NCBI RefSeq assembly: GCF_015706575.1
Contig: NW_024037074.1
Span: forward strand, 16,667,334-16,731,333
Reading direction: 5' to 3'
DNA: 64,000 bases
DNA from: Patiria miniata
Taxonomy: Eukaryota > Echinodermata > Asteroidea > Valvatida > Asterinidae
Shown piece by piece: positions 1 to 12,800 of this stretch (the stretch's first letter is position 1; every line of letters starts with the position of its first letter). A program made the position numbers and the translations under genes. Below the pieces are notes generated by a model. That model was given only the letters and a program-made list of their open reading frames with translations. It searched no databases and was not told the DNA's origin.

Positions 1-88
1 GCAGCAGGGAGGGGGGGAACCATAAGTAAAACGTCAACATCTATCTTTTCTGTGTTCAATAAGGTGCGTATAATCAATCTTTCTGCAG

Positions 89-808
89 GACCTGAGCCGC
101 CAGAATTCACCAGTTTCTTCACATCCCCAACCAGTATCCGAGTGGAGTGGGGCGACCCGACCCTTGACCCAGGGGCCACCGTCAAGGGTTTCCGCCTGCA
201 GTACAAGCTGGCCGGCGGCAACCTGATTAAATTGAAGGTGGAAGCCAAAGCTGACAACTCTTATGAAATCGAAGGTACAAGTACCCCAAAAGATTCCAGT
301 AAATGTGAACAAGTGACAAATTTGGTTTACTATCAGAAAATTGCACAGAGCTTCCATGGGCGTCGCCAGGTTTTTTTTCTGGAGGGGGCCAAAGCACATT
401 CCCCCCTCCAGAATCCCTGTACTTTTCCAGCATATTCTCGATTTACCATTTTTTAGAGGATGGGCAGGGACATTTGGCCCCCCACCCATTAAATAAACAG
501 CAATATGACTTCGCGCCTCTTTTTCTTTTTTTCTCTCCCTTTTTTTCTAGGGGGCACCCCTCCCTCCTCACAACGTTCATGAGACCTGCCCTGAATTTGC
601 AGGTTCCTCAGAAATTTTGATACAGATCCCTGCTTTATCTCTTGTCCAGGGAGAAAAACGAATGAAAATACTGTGATTGTTGATTATATTTGTGTGTGTT
701 TTTTCTTGTGTTCAGATTTGGCCGAACCATGCGGGAACTATTTAATTCGCATGTCCACGGCTTCTTCCAAGGGCATGAGTCGTTACAGCAGCTTCAGTCA
801 AGTCGACA
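89..808 (+). CDS. FN3 domain 1 (two exons)
   Basis: Exons 89-274 and 716-808 together make one FN3 domain. The first opens after TTTCTGCAG and contains the conserved strand-B tryptophan (RVEWGDP) and the strand-C stretch GFRLQYKL. The second supplies the F-G part around NYLIRMSTASSKGMSRYSSF. Both join in phase 1. The donor at 275 (GTACAA) and acceptor at 715 (TGTTCAG) are good. The domain is split between strands C' and E, a common intron position in FN3 genes. Confidence 0.75.
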
Positions 809-3800
809 GTACGGTTTCTTTTGTGATTCTCGTTTTTTGGTTTTGTAAATTGATGGTTGGTTGTTCTGTTTGTTTTTCCTTTTTTTCTCTCCTTTCGTAC
901 TTCCTGTGAATTCCTTTTGTTCCTTTATTGCGTTTTTTTTGTTTGTTCACTTATTCTTTCATTAATCTTATCCACTTTTATCATCTGTTTCCCCATCATT
1001 TAAAAACTGGTTTGCTTTTCCGTCATTGATCATTAATTTTCTTGTGAAAAGTGATTGTCAATTAGTTAGGCTATATGTGGGCTATATGTGTCTATTTTAA
1101 ACCCAAAGCAGTTATTAAAGTCATAGCCCACAGAGCTGCGAGTATATTTCAAAAACTGAGGTATTTTTTTAAGAACTCTTAATTGAAAAGTAATACTGTT
1201 GTTATTTAATCATTTGATCCTCAAACTCTGCGACCAAACAGGAGTGCATTCTGGACCCCAGGACCTTAACGCCATCCCATCCAGCGACTCGGCAAGGGTC
1301 ACCTGGTCCCCACCAACCAACGGCTTCTGCATCACTGGTTACCAGCTAAAATACGGCCCCAATGAGAACGAGCTGCAGACGATGGACCTGCCTACCGAAC
1401 TGACTCAGTATTTGCTGTCTGACCTGCAGCCGGGTACCAGCTACCTGGTGACCCTGGCAGCCGTCGCTAGTGGGGAAACCAGTGAAGAGGCGTTTTACCA
1501 GTGGTACCAAGGTATGAAGTGTAACACCCTACTCTTCCCACCCCAATCCCCACCCCAATCCCCACCCCAATCCATACCTTAATCCCCACCCCATCCTAAT
1601 CCCACCCCAATCCCCATCCTAATCCCACCCCAATCCATACCTTAATCCCACACCATCACAATCCCCACACCAATCTTCACCCTAATCCCACCGCAATCCA
1701 TACCTTAATCCCCACTCCATCCTAATCCCACCCAAATCCCCATCCTAATCCCACCCCAATCCTAAGTTATGCGAATCTGGTCCATGTTTCTATTGTGGTT
1801 TCTGAAATTCAGTTGCATTGTAAACTAAAAAAAACCTTTGATTTTTCAACTACTGACCTTGATTATCAATTTCTTTGGGTAATAGGGCCTAATTACTTGA
1901 TTTATTGATATTGAAAGATTGATTGATTGGTCCGTTGAGTTTTAGTTCTCAGAAGAAGAAAAAAGCAGAAACAGACAATCTGTGAAACTTGAACAAAAAA
2001 CAAATAATCAACTATGCATTATAAGTCAAATATGGTTTTATACCAAGCAGAATAGTGTGTGGGAGAATAAATTCGAGAAGAATTATTTTATTTTGATGGG
2101 CTTTTTATCAGCAAGGTCTGTGTCCAGATAATTTTCAGTTTGCGTCAAACATGGGAAATAACAGTTGGCCCAGAATATACATACCAAATTCCCAGCTTTG
2201 TTTGGTGTTACTACATGCAGGGGTAGTTTGGGTTGGGTGTACATTTATTTCATTACCTTTACTGTCTTTGTTGAATGCCTTCTGGGCTTTTTCCGAAACT
2301 TCAGTCTAGACAGTCAATTACCAAAACTAGTTCAGTTCGCACCCTTAAGAGAAAGGCTTGATCCGGCCTGCATGGTAACGTGGGGCATATTAGATGATGG
2401 GTTGTTTTGACATCTTGCGGTCGAAAGTCAATGGGGAGTCATAACTTTTTTGTAGTTGACTTTTTCTTTGTTGTTGACCTAGGCAGGTGTGAGACCGAAA
2501 CTGGGTTGCAGTCTCAAGAATTTGGATAGAATGGCTGAATCCAAATTTGTGTGGCTGTGAAGTTTTGACAGGAATCACACTTGACAGAAATGCTTTTCAT
2601 TCCTTTTAAAGGGACATTACAACATTTGCAAACATCAAAAAATAAAACTACCAAATCATTTTGAAATACCTTGCTGGACTGTTAGTGAATGACAGTGTAA
2701 AGCATCCTGTAAAATCATGGCACCTGGTATACTGTCATTTTCAAGAAAAGTGGTATTTTTGTATCAATTTCCAACGCTGATCGGCCGATCAGCGTTGGAT
2801 AAAACTGGCTTTTTTTCAAATACTGGCCCCCATTGGCCATCGCACTTGTTTGCAATCGATTACACACCTATGAACGGGTACAAGCCAGCTAGACTGGTTC
2901 CCTGACCTTACAATTCCCCAATATATGTAAACTGCTCTGTTTCTTGTTAAATGGAGTCAGGGAACCAGACTACAGGAAAATGATTGTGTTTCTTGGTTTT
3001 TATAGCATTTTCGAACTCAAAACCTCAAAAAAGTCACTGTAACTATATTTCCTATATATTTCCAACCCCCCAATTCCATCCATTTCTGAAAATTACAGCA
3101 AAAGCAAATGATGTATATTCCCTTTAAGCATACAGAACTTTTGTGGATAGAATTATTTTCTGGAAAATGGCTGTCAAGCATGGGCAAGAAACAAAACTGT
3201 ACACGTTCTTGTTAAATTGTAATAGTTTAACCCATAAAATATTGCTCACATAAGCAGATTTTGCTGAAACACTCGACCGACTACTGAATCGGTCTTTTTT
3301 ACAAGTATGTTTAAATAGTATATCACAACAAAACCTTAGTCATTGAATTAGGTACAAAGTAAGGCATGCGGCTAATCCAGTGGTCAAGTTTGCAGGTCTG
3401 TATAAACTTCTTTTCTCCACCGTTTTTTAGCACTTTGCAAACACTTGTTCAAAGTATTAATGGATGAAGCTTTATATATGGTCCCATTTTTATTGTGAAC
3501 CCCCACCCAACAAAAACAAGCTTAAAGCCAGCCTTTTCTGTTTAATTTGTAGCCCTAACTCATCACAATTATCCAAATCCAACACCATGTTTTGCAGTAG
3601 TTTGATGAATGCACCTCAGCTACTATTAGTGTACTTATAGCTCAGTTGCTAATTGGTTCACTCAACAGTTGGATTTTGCAGGATTCTTCTCAGGAAAATT
3701 CTGCGGGAGGTTTTTTTTAAATGTGTGTTTTATTTACTACACTCTTATTGCTTGTTCACCCATCTATACAAGCCGGAGCCCCGACTGCCCCAGCTAACCT

Positions 3801-6800
3801 GAAAGCCAACCCATCCTCCCCCGAGACCGCCATTGTGATGTGGAGTCCTACCTCCTCTAGTGTCACACGCTATGACTACCTGTACGGACCGTCAAGCTAC
3901 CCGGACGGTAAGCTGACTACCGGGTCCGTGGAGCCAAGCACCATGCTGGTTGAACTGACCGGTTTGGTTCCGGATGAAGAGTACGTCTTCAAGGTCAAGT
4001 CGGTCAGTAGTGTCGGTCAGAGTGAAACCACATCAACAACATGGACACAACCTGCTCCGGACCCTGTAGGTATGTCGTCATAACACCTTTAATTAAGCTG
4101 TGTTTTTGTTCTCTTTACCCCACAAGAAAAAGTGTCCACAAAGTCACTTTTAAGGCTTCAATGTTTGGTTTTTCTTCTTATACCTGTGCTATTAGGGCAG
4201 TGTCCGAATCAGGAATTTTCTGGCTATGATTGGGCTTTACCATTGCTAAGATACAGTAGTAACCATAGCCAATGCCCTAGACAAATCTGGTATGGACATA
4301 TCCTATTCACAATAACCCTTTCTTGCATTCTTATATCAAACAGTCAATCCCTACTCTCATTGAGAACATAACTAATGTTCTTTTGCTGAAAAAGTTATAA
4401 TAATCAAATAGTTGCATGTAATGTTACAAAGACCAATTGTCTAAGAGAATCTAGCTTAGTTCTGTTTGATCCTCAGTTCTTCCTAGCAAGCCGCTTCCTG
4501 CCGCACCAGCTCAGGTCAATGTGGAGGTCACGTCGGCCGAAACGGCCAGAGTCTTCTGGACCAGGCCCGAAGGTGAGGCGGAAGTGACAGGCTACATCGT
4601 GGGCTTTGGCCTGACTAGCACGGCCAGCGGGGAACTGACGCTGTTTAGCGTGGGGCCCGACGATACGGAGGAAGAATTGGACGGTTTGAAGACGGGCTCG
4701 GAGTACGTGGTCACCGTACAGGCATATAATGACGTCGGAGATGGAGAGGTGAAATCCACTGAGTGGCTCCAACAGGCACCGCCAGAACCACTGAGTAAGT
4801 GGTCTTTAGTGTCAGTGATGTATTCATAGTTTTTACAGAGTATGGCTGCTTGAAATGACAAAAATTACACGAAAGAGTGACACAAAAAGTAGGCTGGCCA
4901 AGGCATTGTTTACAGAATGCATGTGCACGCAAAAATGCAGCGCCTGGGCTTAGCTTGTCAAAGGACTTGCAGGATACTAAACAGCATTTTCAAAAGCTGG
5001 CACATGTACGCCGAGAACCAGTGTTGTATAGTTCATCACAAGTCCTCACAGTCAATTACAAGTCCTCCAGTCCCAAGTCAAGTCACTAGCTATTGAAATG
5101 AACTATGACAGAGGAAGAAATGAACTATTAAAAGGGAATTTCTTTGTTATTAGTGATCCCCTGTTATCTGTGACTGGGCTTGTGATATACTTCAAGGGCG
5201 GATCCAGGGGGGGGGGGGGGGCCAAAGGGGTCCATGGCCCCCCCCCCCAAAAAACGAAACCAATTTTTTTTTTTGTTAATGTGACATCGCAATAAAGGCA
5301 GGCAATGAGTACACCACCATCTTTTCCTCAAAAAAAATTGGTTAAAGTGGTCAGAAATTGCCTCAGATCGCACCACAGAGCATCTAGAATCCAATTTTTT
5401 GGGGGGACCAAAAATTTTTTGGGCCCCCCCCAAAAAAATTGTGTTCTGGATCCGCCCTTGATTTACTTATGACTGGCTGTGTGATGGACTTGACTGTAAC
5501 ACCACCTATTAAACGTTTATAGAAACAGTTCTTGCAAAAGCTCGATATTGCCTGAGCTAATTTGTTCAAAGTTTTAGAACTTGCCAGTCCTAACACTCTC
5601 CGAATTAGTTGTTGCCGACCCAGCAAATGGGTCGGGCAGGCTGGATAAGTGGGCTCGGTGGGAATGGTCACTTAATCGACCGGAACTGTCCAGTTGGTAC
5701 TCTCTCTGGGTTACTTCCCCAGGCATTCCCTCCCCACCCCAGGGGGTACTGACCTACAGCTCCTCCCCTACCACCCTTGTCGTCCGTGGGTGGTCAACGA
5801 GGCCGTAGCGGCCGAGCAGACGGAAGGATTCCGGGTCACCTACGGGCGTGACCGGTCAGCCAGCGATGGAGGCAGCATGGAGGTAGGACCGGAAGAGGAA
5901 TCTGTGGAGATCCAGGACCTGCAGCCGGACACGTTCTACTACCTGAGGGTCTTCAAGTTCAACAGTGCCGGGCAGAGTGAATCAGTGTCTAGAAGCCTAC
6001 AGACCATGAGTAAGCTTTTTCCCTGTGTTTTTTTCTTACCCTAAAAGAGCCATGGTTTTTCAGTTCCTCTTACTTTCGGACGGGTCCCCCCCCCCTTCTA
6101 ATGCCAGAATGCAATGACTGATTGGTTTAAAATTTAGTATCCTGGTAGAGTCATTCACGCTTGGTAAATGTGCAAAATGGCAGCCTATCTGGACACACTG
6201 TTTTGTAATTATGGTCATTAAATTTTCAAATCTTCAGTCCATGTCTGTACAGGTCTTTACACACACTACCAAATGTGTGTGTATATAAAGAGAGCATTCT
6301 TAAAATTACTTTTTCATTCCAGAAGACTAATTTCTTTCTTTTTTCCCCTTTACTATTTCAGCTCCACCACCAGGTATGTTTTTAATTTTCTTACTGTGAG
6401 TGTGTCTCAGTAGTTGTAGTGCATTTTAGTAGTTTAGATTGTCTTGTCGTACGTTTTTCGTGATAGCATCTTGCATTGTGTTTTGCATCTTGCATTTTGA
6501 ATTTTAACTTCCAGTTGTGACACTTTAAGATACGAATAATGTCCGAGTTTCTGGGATTGCCAGAAGTTAAAATCAGATATTTCTCTTGAAATAATAGGCT
6601 GATCCTAGATGCTAAGGTGTTAGGTAGATTTCAAATTTCCCCCCAAATAACTTTTTTATCGTTTTTCCTCAAAGATTTATGAAATGATTGTATGCCTGCT
6701 TGGGTCACATACAGAGAAAGTTACATTGTGGAATATGTAATACATTTGATTTTATTTCTCCAATCTTGTTTTCAATTCTCTCGTATGTATTTTGAAAATT

Positions 6801-9800
6801 AAAAAAAACACTCATTAATGTTTTGCATTTGGCTTAAATTTTCAAAACCCCCTGAAAGTGCCTGTGGCAATGTAGATCTCAAGGCCTGTGGTTTCTGGAC
6901 GGTAGTGGGCTAAAAAAACACCTGTTGGCCAGTCTTGATAGGAAGAATATATAAGTGACGGTGCCTCATCCGCTCAATATGTATGAACAGTAATTGGCGC
7001 TTCATGACGACTCATGAGAGCTTTGTTTAACGGACAACTTGCATGATCACTGAGCACGATTAAGTTATTCTGAATGCGCGCAAACTTGTATCGTTTCGTG
7101 TGCGCACTAGGCATACAGGGTAATGTGTTCAAGATTCCCTCCTAACTTTCCCCTTGTGAGGGAGTTCATGTGCGCTAAGTCCAAATTAGTGCCTCACCTG
7201 CAGGCTGTATATTTATGCTAAACAAGGGTTGTCGATATTTAAGCATCTCTAGAAACAAAAACTGATCTAGTCTTGCATGCCTGTAAGGAGAGATAGGTTG
7301 CCCCGATTAGTGAAAAACATGTACATGTAACTGTCGCTCTTGTGAGAACCAAGAAGTGCCCAATGGTTCCAATGCAGAGGAGCGATGTGCGCAGCAGCAG
7401 CGGTGCATCCAACAGTTCGAGTCCAGACCCCGCGGGGAAGGCGACATCTGCCCCCGCATCCTGCAGTACCTCAACTGCCTCCAGCGACTGCAGGATGACT
7501 GCATGGAGGAGCAGGGCTATCGCAGCCGGGTGGCCGACGTCCGGACAATGTTCCTGACGGAAGGTTGCAATCGGAACCCTAGGAGAAACCCAGATACCGG
7601 TTCCCAGGGGCCGGTGTCCGTGCCAGGTAGCATATACCTGCTGTCGTAATGCTTCAATGTGTGACCCCCGCTAGGCTTCCCCTGCCTGCATCCCCACTAT
7701 TGAGCTACTGACGTTAAGAGTTGTTTGTAGACAAGCTTTCTTTCAGTGTTTTTTTCAGTATTTCTTTACTCATGTGATGTAGAGGGTTAGTAACTCTACC
7801 ATGGATTGCAAAACATGTTCGTGTTGTTGTGGGTCCTGCATGTGCTTCTTGATGGTTGATAGAATAGACAGTCTTGCATCCAACAGTACCGTGCATCCTT
7901 CTATGTGACTGTACATGTCTTCCCTCTGATCTCTGATAAAGGTTGTGAGTTACTAGGCTCGATAGATCTCTGTTGGTCTAACGTTTTCCCGCTGTGATGA
8001 GTTGTAGAAAAATCTCTGTGCTGTCCTAGTTTGGTTTGAATCAGGCATGCATTATTTTTTTTTATTAATTTTATATTTCCTGTGTGTGCCATTAAAAATT
8101 GGAGAAGAAAAAACTGTAGAAAGTCTTGTGCAGCTTGGATGTTTTTGGAACTTTTTCCAGTAGCGTGGCTGAAAAAATGCTGCCAAACTTTCCTGCCCCC
8201 AGTAGAAGCTTTTACAAAAATGTTGCGCTGGTTAGCCCTCTTTTGCAGCTGTAAAGAGTTTTGTTTCCTGCAATAAGCTCTGCTTTTATCAAGTCTTTAC
8301 TTATTTTAACTACCATTATAAACCTATGTATACAACACTTAAGTACTTTGAAAAGGTGATAAAAACAGTTATAGCTATGATATATAACTGTCGCAGTCAT
8401 CTAACGATAGTTGTTTAGTTTTTATGGAGATGTGAGCATCTTCTTTTTGTTGGTGACCAAAAACCTAGCGCCCTTGATCTTAAGTTTTCAAGATACCAGT
8501 TTGTTTCAAATATCTTTAGGGGGTTTTGCCGCGACTCCAGCAGAGGACATCCAAAGAGGCAGGTTTTTTCCTCGTTTGAAGTTTGCATGACATTCTCCTT
8601 CCCCCCCCCCAAAAAAAAAACCCGGTAGCTCAGTGCCCATACAAAGCAGCCCAAATAAGGGAAAAACTTGTAGCTTAATGTCCGCGCAAAGCCCAAAAAA
8701 TATGGCAGCTTAACAAGTTCGTGGCAGGATTTAGTTTGACATGACCGGACCCAGGTGCGGGATTTTTTTTCACAAACCTTGATGCCAGATGGGTTCAGGC
8801 CATCTGCGGGTAGCACACCCTGATGTTTCCGGCATTGCTCGCTGCGAGCGGGTTGCAGACAGATATTTCCGGCCCCGCTCGTTGCGTGTTTATCCGTCAT
8901 CAGTTCCGAATACCGCAAAACCTTTGCATGTATACACGTCATCCGATGTGAACTGGTTAGTGTCAAGCAGAAAAATGAAAAAAGGGACAAATTGTAGCTT
9001 AATGGCCACGCAAAGCAAAAATGATGCCTGTGGTCATGTGCAGTGGTCATGGCTTGAGGGAAAGCAATGCAAACTTTCTGGAATGTTGGCTGATCTGACT
9101 GCTAGTGTATGCCTCAAGTTTCCTGCAAAAAAATGCCTGCGTCCGGTTGCATCCCTGCAATAACCTCAATGGTGATCTTGATGATTAGATTATGATCTCA
9201 CTGATAAACAAATGATCAATGAAGTAATCAGTAATCATGACGACAGATGTGACAACCATATATCATAAAATTTTCATTATATATCATAAAATCGATCATA
9301 AAATTTTAGTAGAAATGAAAGATAATATTGATTGATCACACTTTTTGTATCAACCGTCTAGAGGTGATCCCACCCCCAACCAGCGTAGCAGCTACCGTTC
9401 TCTCCCCGACCTCAGCCCGGATCTCTTGGGTCGATCAAACCCTTGGAGACTCTCAACTCGTCACCGACAATCGTTTCTACAACGTTCGTTATCGCTCCCC
9501 ACTCCAAAGAGAGTAAGTTAAAAAAAAATAAAAAATTTGTTTCTAGATAAAAGTTGTAAAAGAATCCTATAGGATCTTTATAGGTTTTTGGTTCCTATAG
9601 GATCTTTCAAGATACCTATTGGCCTGTATTGGCTATCTTATAAGGCATCAGGGTCATTCTATAGAATTTATGTTTCAGAGTGTGACATTTTACCTGTCCC
9701 TGTTATCTCTGAACTTGCCTCTGGGTAGCTAGTTTGCTGTTCATAATCACTCTTGGAGAAATCACACATTAAGAAGTGCATCAGAATTATATAATCATAG

Positions 9801-12800
9801 ATGTCAGATGTAACGGGGACAGGAAAAAATGGACCCCAAATTGATACAATGACCCATCTTCAAATCCTTAAGCATCACGTATAGGATCCTATGTGGAAAC
9901 TGTTCGGAGCTTGTTGGAATTTTCTTGAAGGAATCCTCAAAGACTTTTTTTCATAATTTTATAGTTTGTTTTTTGTTTTTTTTTTCAAATCGCACTCTGT
10001 AATTTTTTTTCATAACTTGTAAAATTTACTTCTCTCTCTGGTACTGATGTTTTTTCCCCTCCGTACCTCAGATTTTTAGAGGAACGGACCCGTGACACCA
10101 ACTACATGGTAGATTTTCTCCTGCCTGGCGTCCAGTTCGAGTTTGCCGTGCAGTTGGTGTTGGACCCCCAGCGAAGGAGTGAAGTGAGCGAAGCAGTGTT
10201 TGTGACATCTAGAGACCCAGGTTAGTGGTTATTTTTGACTCCATTTTTTTGACCATTTGGCCCTAACAGTCCTGTATCCTCCAATTTTAATTAGATTTTT
10301 CACTCACCCTTGAGTGGCATTGGTGGGTTGTGCGTAAAGCGCTCGCATCACACCACTGTGGCCCTGGTTCGAATCCCGGCCGCGGGCCATACGTGCCATA
10401 CGTGAGTAGAGTTGTGCGTTGGTTCTCTCCTGTGCCACGAGGGGTTTTTTTTGGGCCCTCCGCTTTTCCTCCCTCTGGAAAAATCAAACACTTCGATCTC
10501 AGGCTGTGCTCTGTGGTCATATTTGTCGCGATGTGGCTGGCTGCCATGGGCGCCTTTACAAGCCAGCGGCCCGACCACGTTGTAGCCGCATCCTTTGCAA
10601 TTCAGCATACCAGCTGCGAGTAAGGATGATTAGCCTCCCAAATTATTATTATTAATTTAGGAATCGTTAGGAATAAAATACCTGTTGTTTTTGAAGCAAA
10701 AGGTGCCCAACCAGCGAGATTCACCGTTACTCAAGTGACTGTAGCCGGCCCAACTTCAGCCAAGGCAATCCTGAATTGGCTCCCTCCACCTGAGAGACAG
10801 GATGTCACAGGTAAGCTATGAGGGCACAATTTTTTTTTTTTTTTTCTTATTTATTTAATTTTTTTGCAGGATGCGATAAAATCACTAGAGTGTTCAGTTT
10901 TTTATAATAGTATATTGACTTGGAGCAGATGCGTGACACAAAATTCCATGATTTGTTCACGAATAATGATCACTTGAGAGTTGTACTTACTTAAAAATTC
11001 TGTGACTGAACTGCCTTTTTTATTATTATTTTTTGGACAAATAAAAACTAAATGCAGTAAAGTATCCACATGGACACTGCTACCATAGCAACACTGGAAA
11101 TAACCCAATTTAAACAATGTACCAAATGTTTTCCCTGCAAAGAGTCAAGTTCGCAAATAAATTGTCAGGACTAAAAAAAGAATTGTTGCATATTTTAAAA
11201 TCCAATTTGCATGGCAGAATACAGGATAGAATACACAGACTCGGAGGAATTCCGTGACCCGGCCACCGTCTGGGAACGACTGACCGTGGATGGCTCCAAG
11301 ATGACTGCTGTCCTGGAAGGCCTGAGGACTGACCAAGAATACCATGCCAGGATTACAGCCGTGTTCAGCTCCAATGAGGCTGGACCGACCATGGCATCAC
11401 CGGCTATGTTCACCACCCCTGTGGTACCCCCGTCGTGTGAGTACGAACTACAGGATGAGGGAGGGGGGGGGGGGGTGCTCGAGATGTATAAATCCCTTTT
11501 TAACTTCAAGGAGTCGTTATTATTATTCAATCTTCATTATTCAATTATTACAAGAAATGAAAAATGTCCTGTAATAGTAATACAATACAGTACTGCAAAG
11601 GGCAGTTCCACGGTGTCAGACATATGTTTAAGACAATTGAACAGTGTGCTAAATACAATTTAAAATCATAACGTGGATTTTTATTTTGATAAAACAATGA
11701 TTTAAAAAAGACATTATTCATCCAACTTTTCTGCTGTAGTAGACATCGGCTCAAAACACTAGTGTGTCAGTGGTACTCTGGCAAATAGATTTTGTGTGTG
11801 CTCTTATTTATTAATTTTTCATAACAGCTGAATTGTTGAACAGAAATAAACTATATTTCGATAAAATACAGCTAAGAAGCTTCAAAGTGATATACATGTA
11901 CATGTTTCATTCGTGGCATTTGGATTTTTTTTAAGTTTTGGCATTTCGTGGAATTGCCCAGAAATCGGTTAATTTACTTTTGGACTGTGTTGTTGTCAAC
12001 ACCGATGGGGACACCCCCCCCCCCAAAAAAAAAAACCTGAGGTGATCCAGTGTGTCAGTAAGTCAGTCAGTGATCTGGGTTTAAAAAAGGTTTACAGGAA
12101 GAAACTCTTTTTCTGTATTTCTGTCTCTTCAGCCAAATCCTCTAAGCAGTGTGGGGAGTCAGAGGTAGACGCAGTCACTCGGCGGGTCAACTTCCTGTGG
12201 GATGAGGTCGCTGACGGCGTACAGCGCCCTCCATTGTATGGCGTGCCGATACCGTACTGCGAAGACGAGTTTGGTGTGGAGGAGTGCCATGGACTCTTGT
12301 GAGTAAGACTGTTGTATTTTGATGTGGTTTGTGTGTCCATGGGCAAGACACTTTGTCGCAAGAATCTACTCAAACAGGGACAGAGTTGGTTGTATTGAAT
12401 CATTTGCATCCTAAATGACAACATCAAGATGTATACTTATCATTTTGAAATTTAGTTATCTACACACTCGGTTTCTGTTTAATATAAATCAAATTACTGT
12501 GAGTCTTTATTGTGCTTGTTGATTTTTCACTTTATCTTTTTGTAAGATTTCCTTTTGAATACTTTCATATACATTTTGTTCCTATTTTCTTTAACTCTTA
12601 CTCTCTTTCTTTCTTAAAACGTCTTTCAACTTGAAATTAGTACACTTTGAAAATGAACATCTCCAGAATTCAAGTAAATTGATCATTAATCAAAGTTAGT
12701 TATTAATGTGTTCAATTTGATATTCTGGTATTTCCTTATCTTTAATTTTCGTCAGCTGTTTCTGTGTTCCTGGGAGGAGGCCACCAGCTCTCAGAGAGCC

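Noticed and set aside
4481..4486. Alternative acceptor TCCTAG for the FN3 domain 4 exon
   Set aside because: It would put the exon out of phase; the upstream CTCAG at 4476 keeps the frame.
8415..9050. Minus-strand 211-codon open frame
   Set aside because: Lies in an intron of the FN3/Tg1 gene; composition is not protein-like and no domain is recognisable.
10330..10623. Overlapping open frames on both strands
   Set aside because: They fall inside the SINE.
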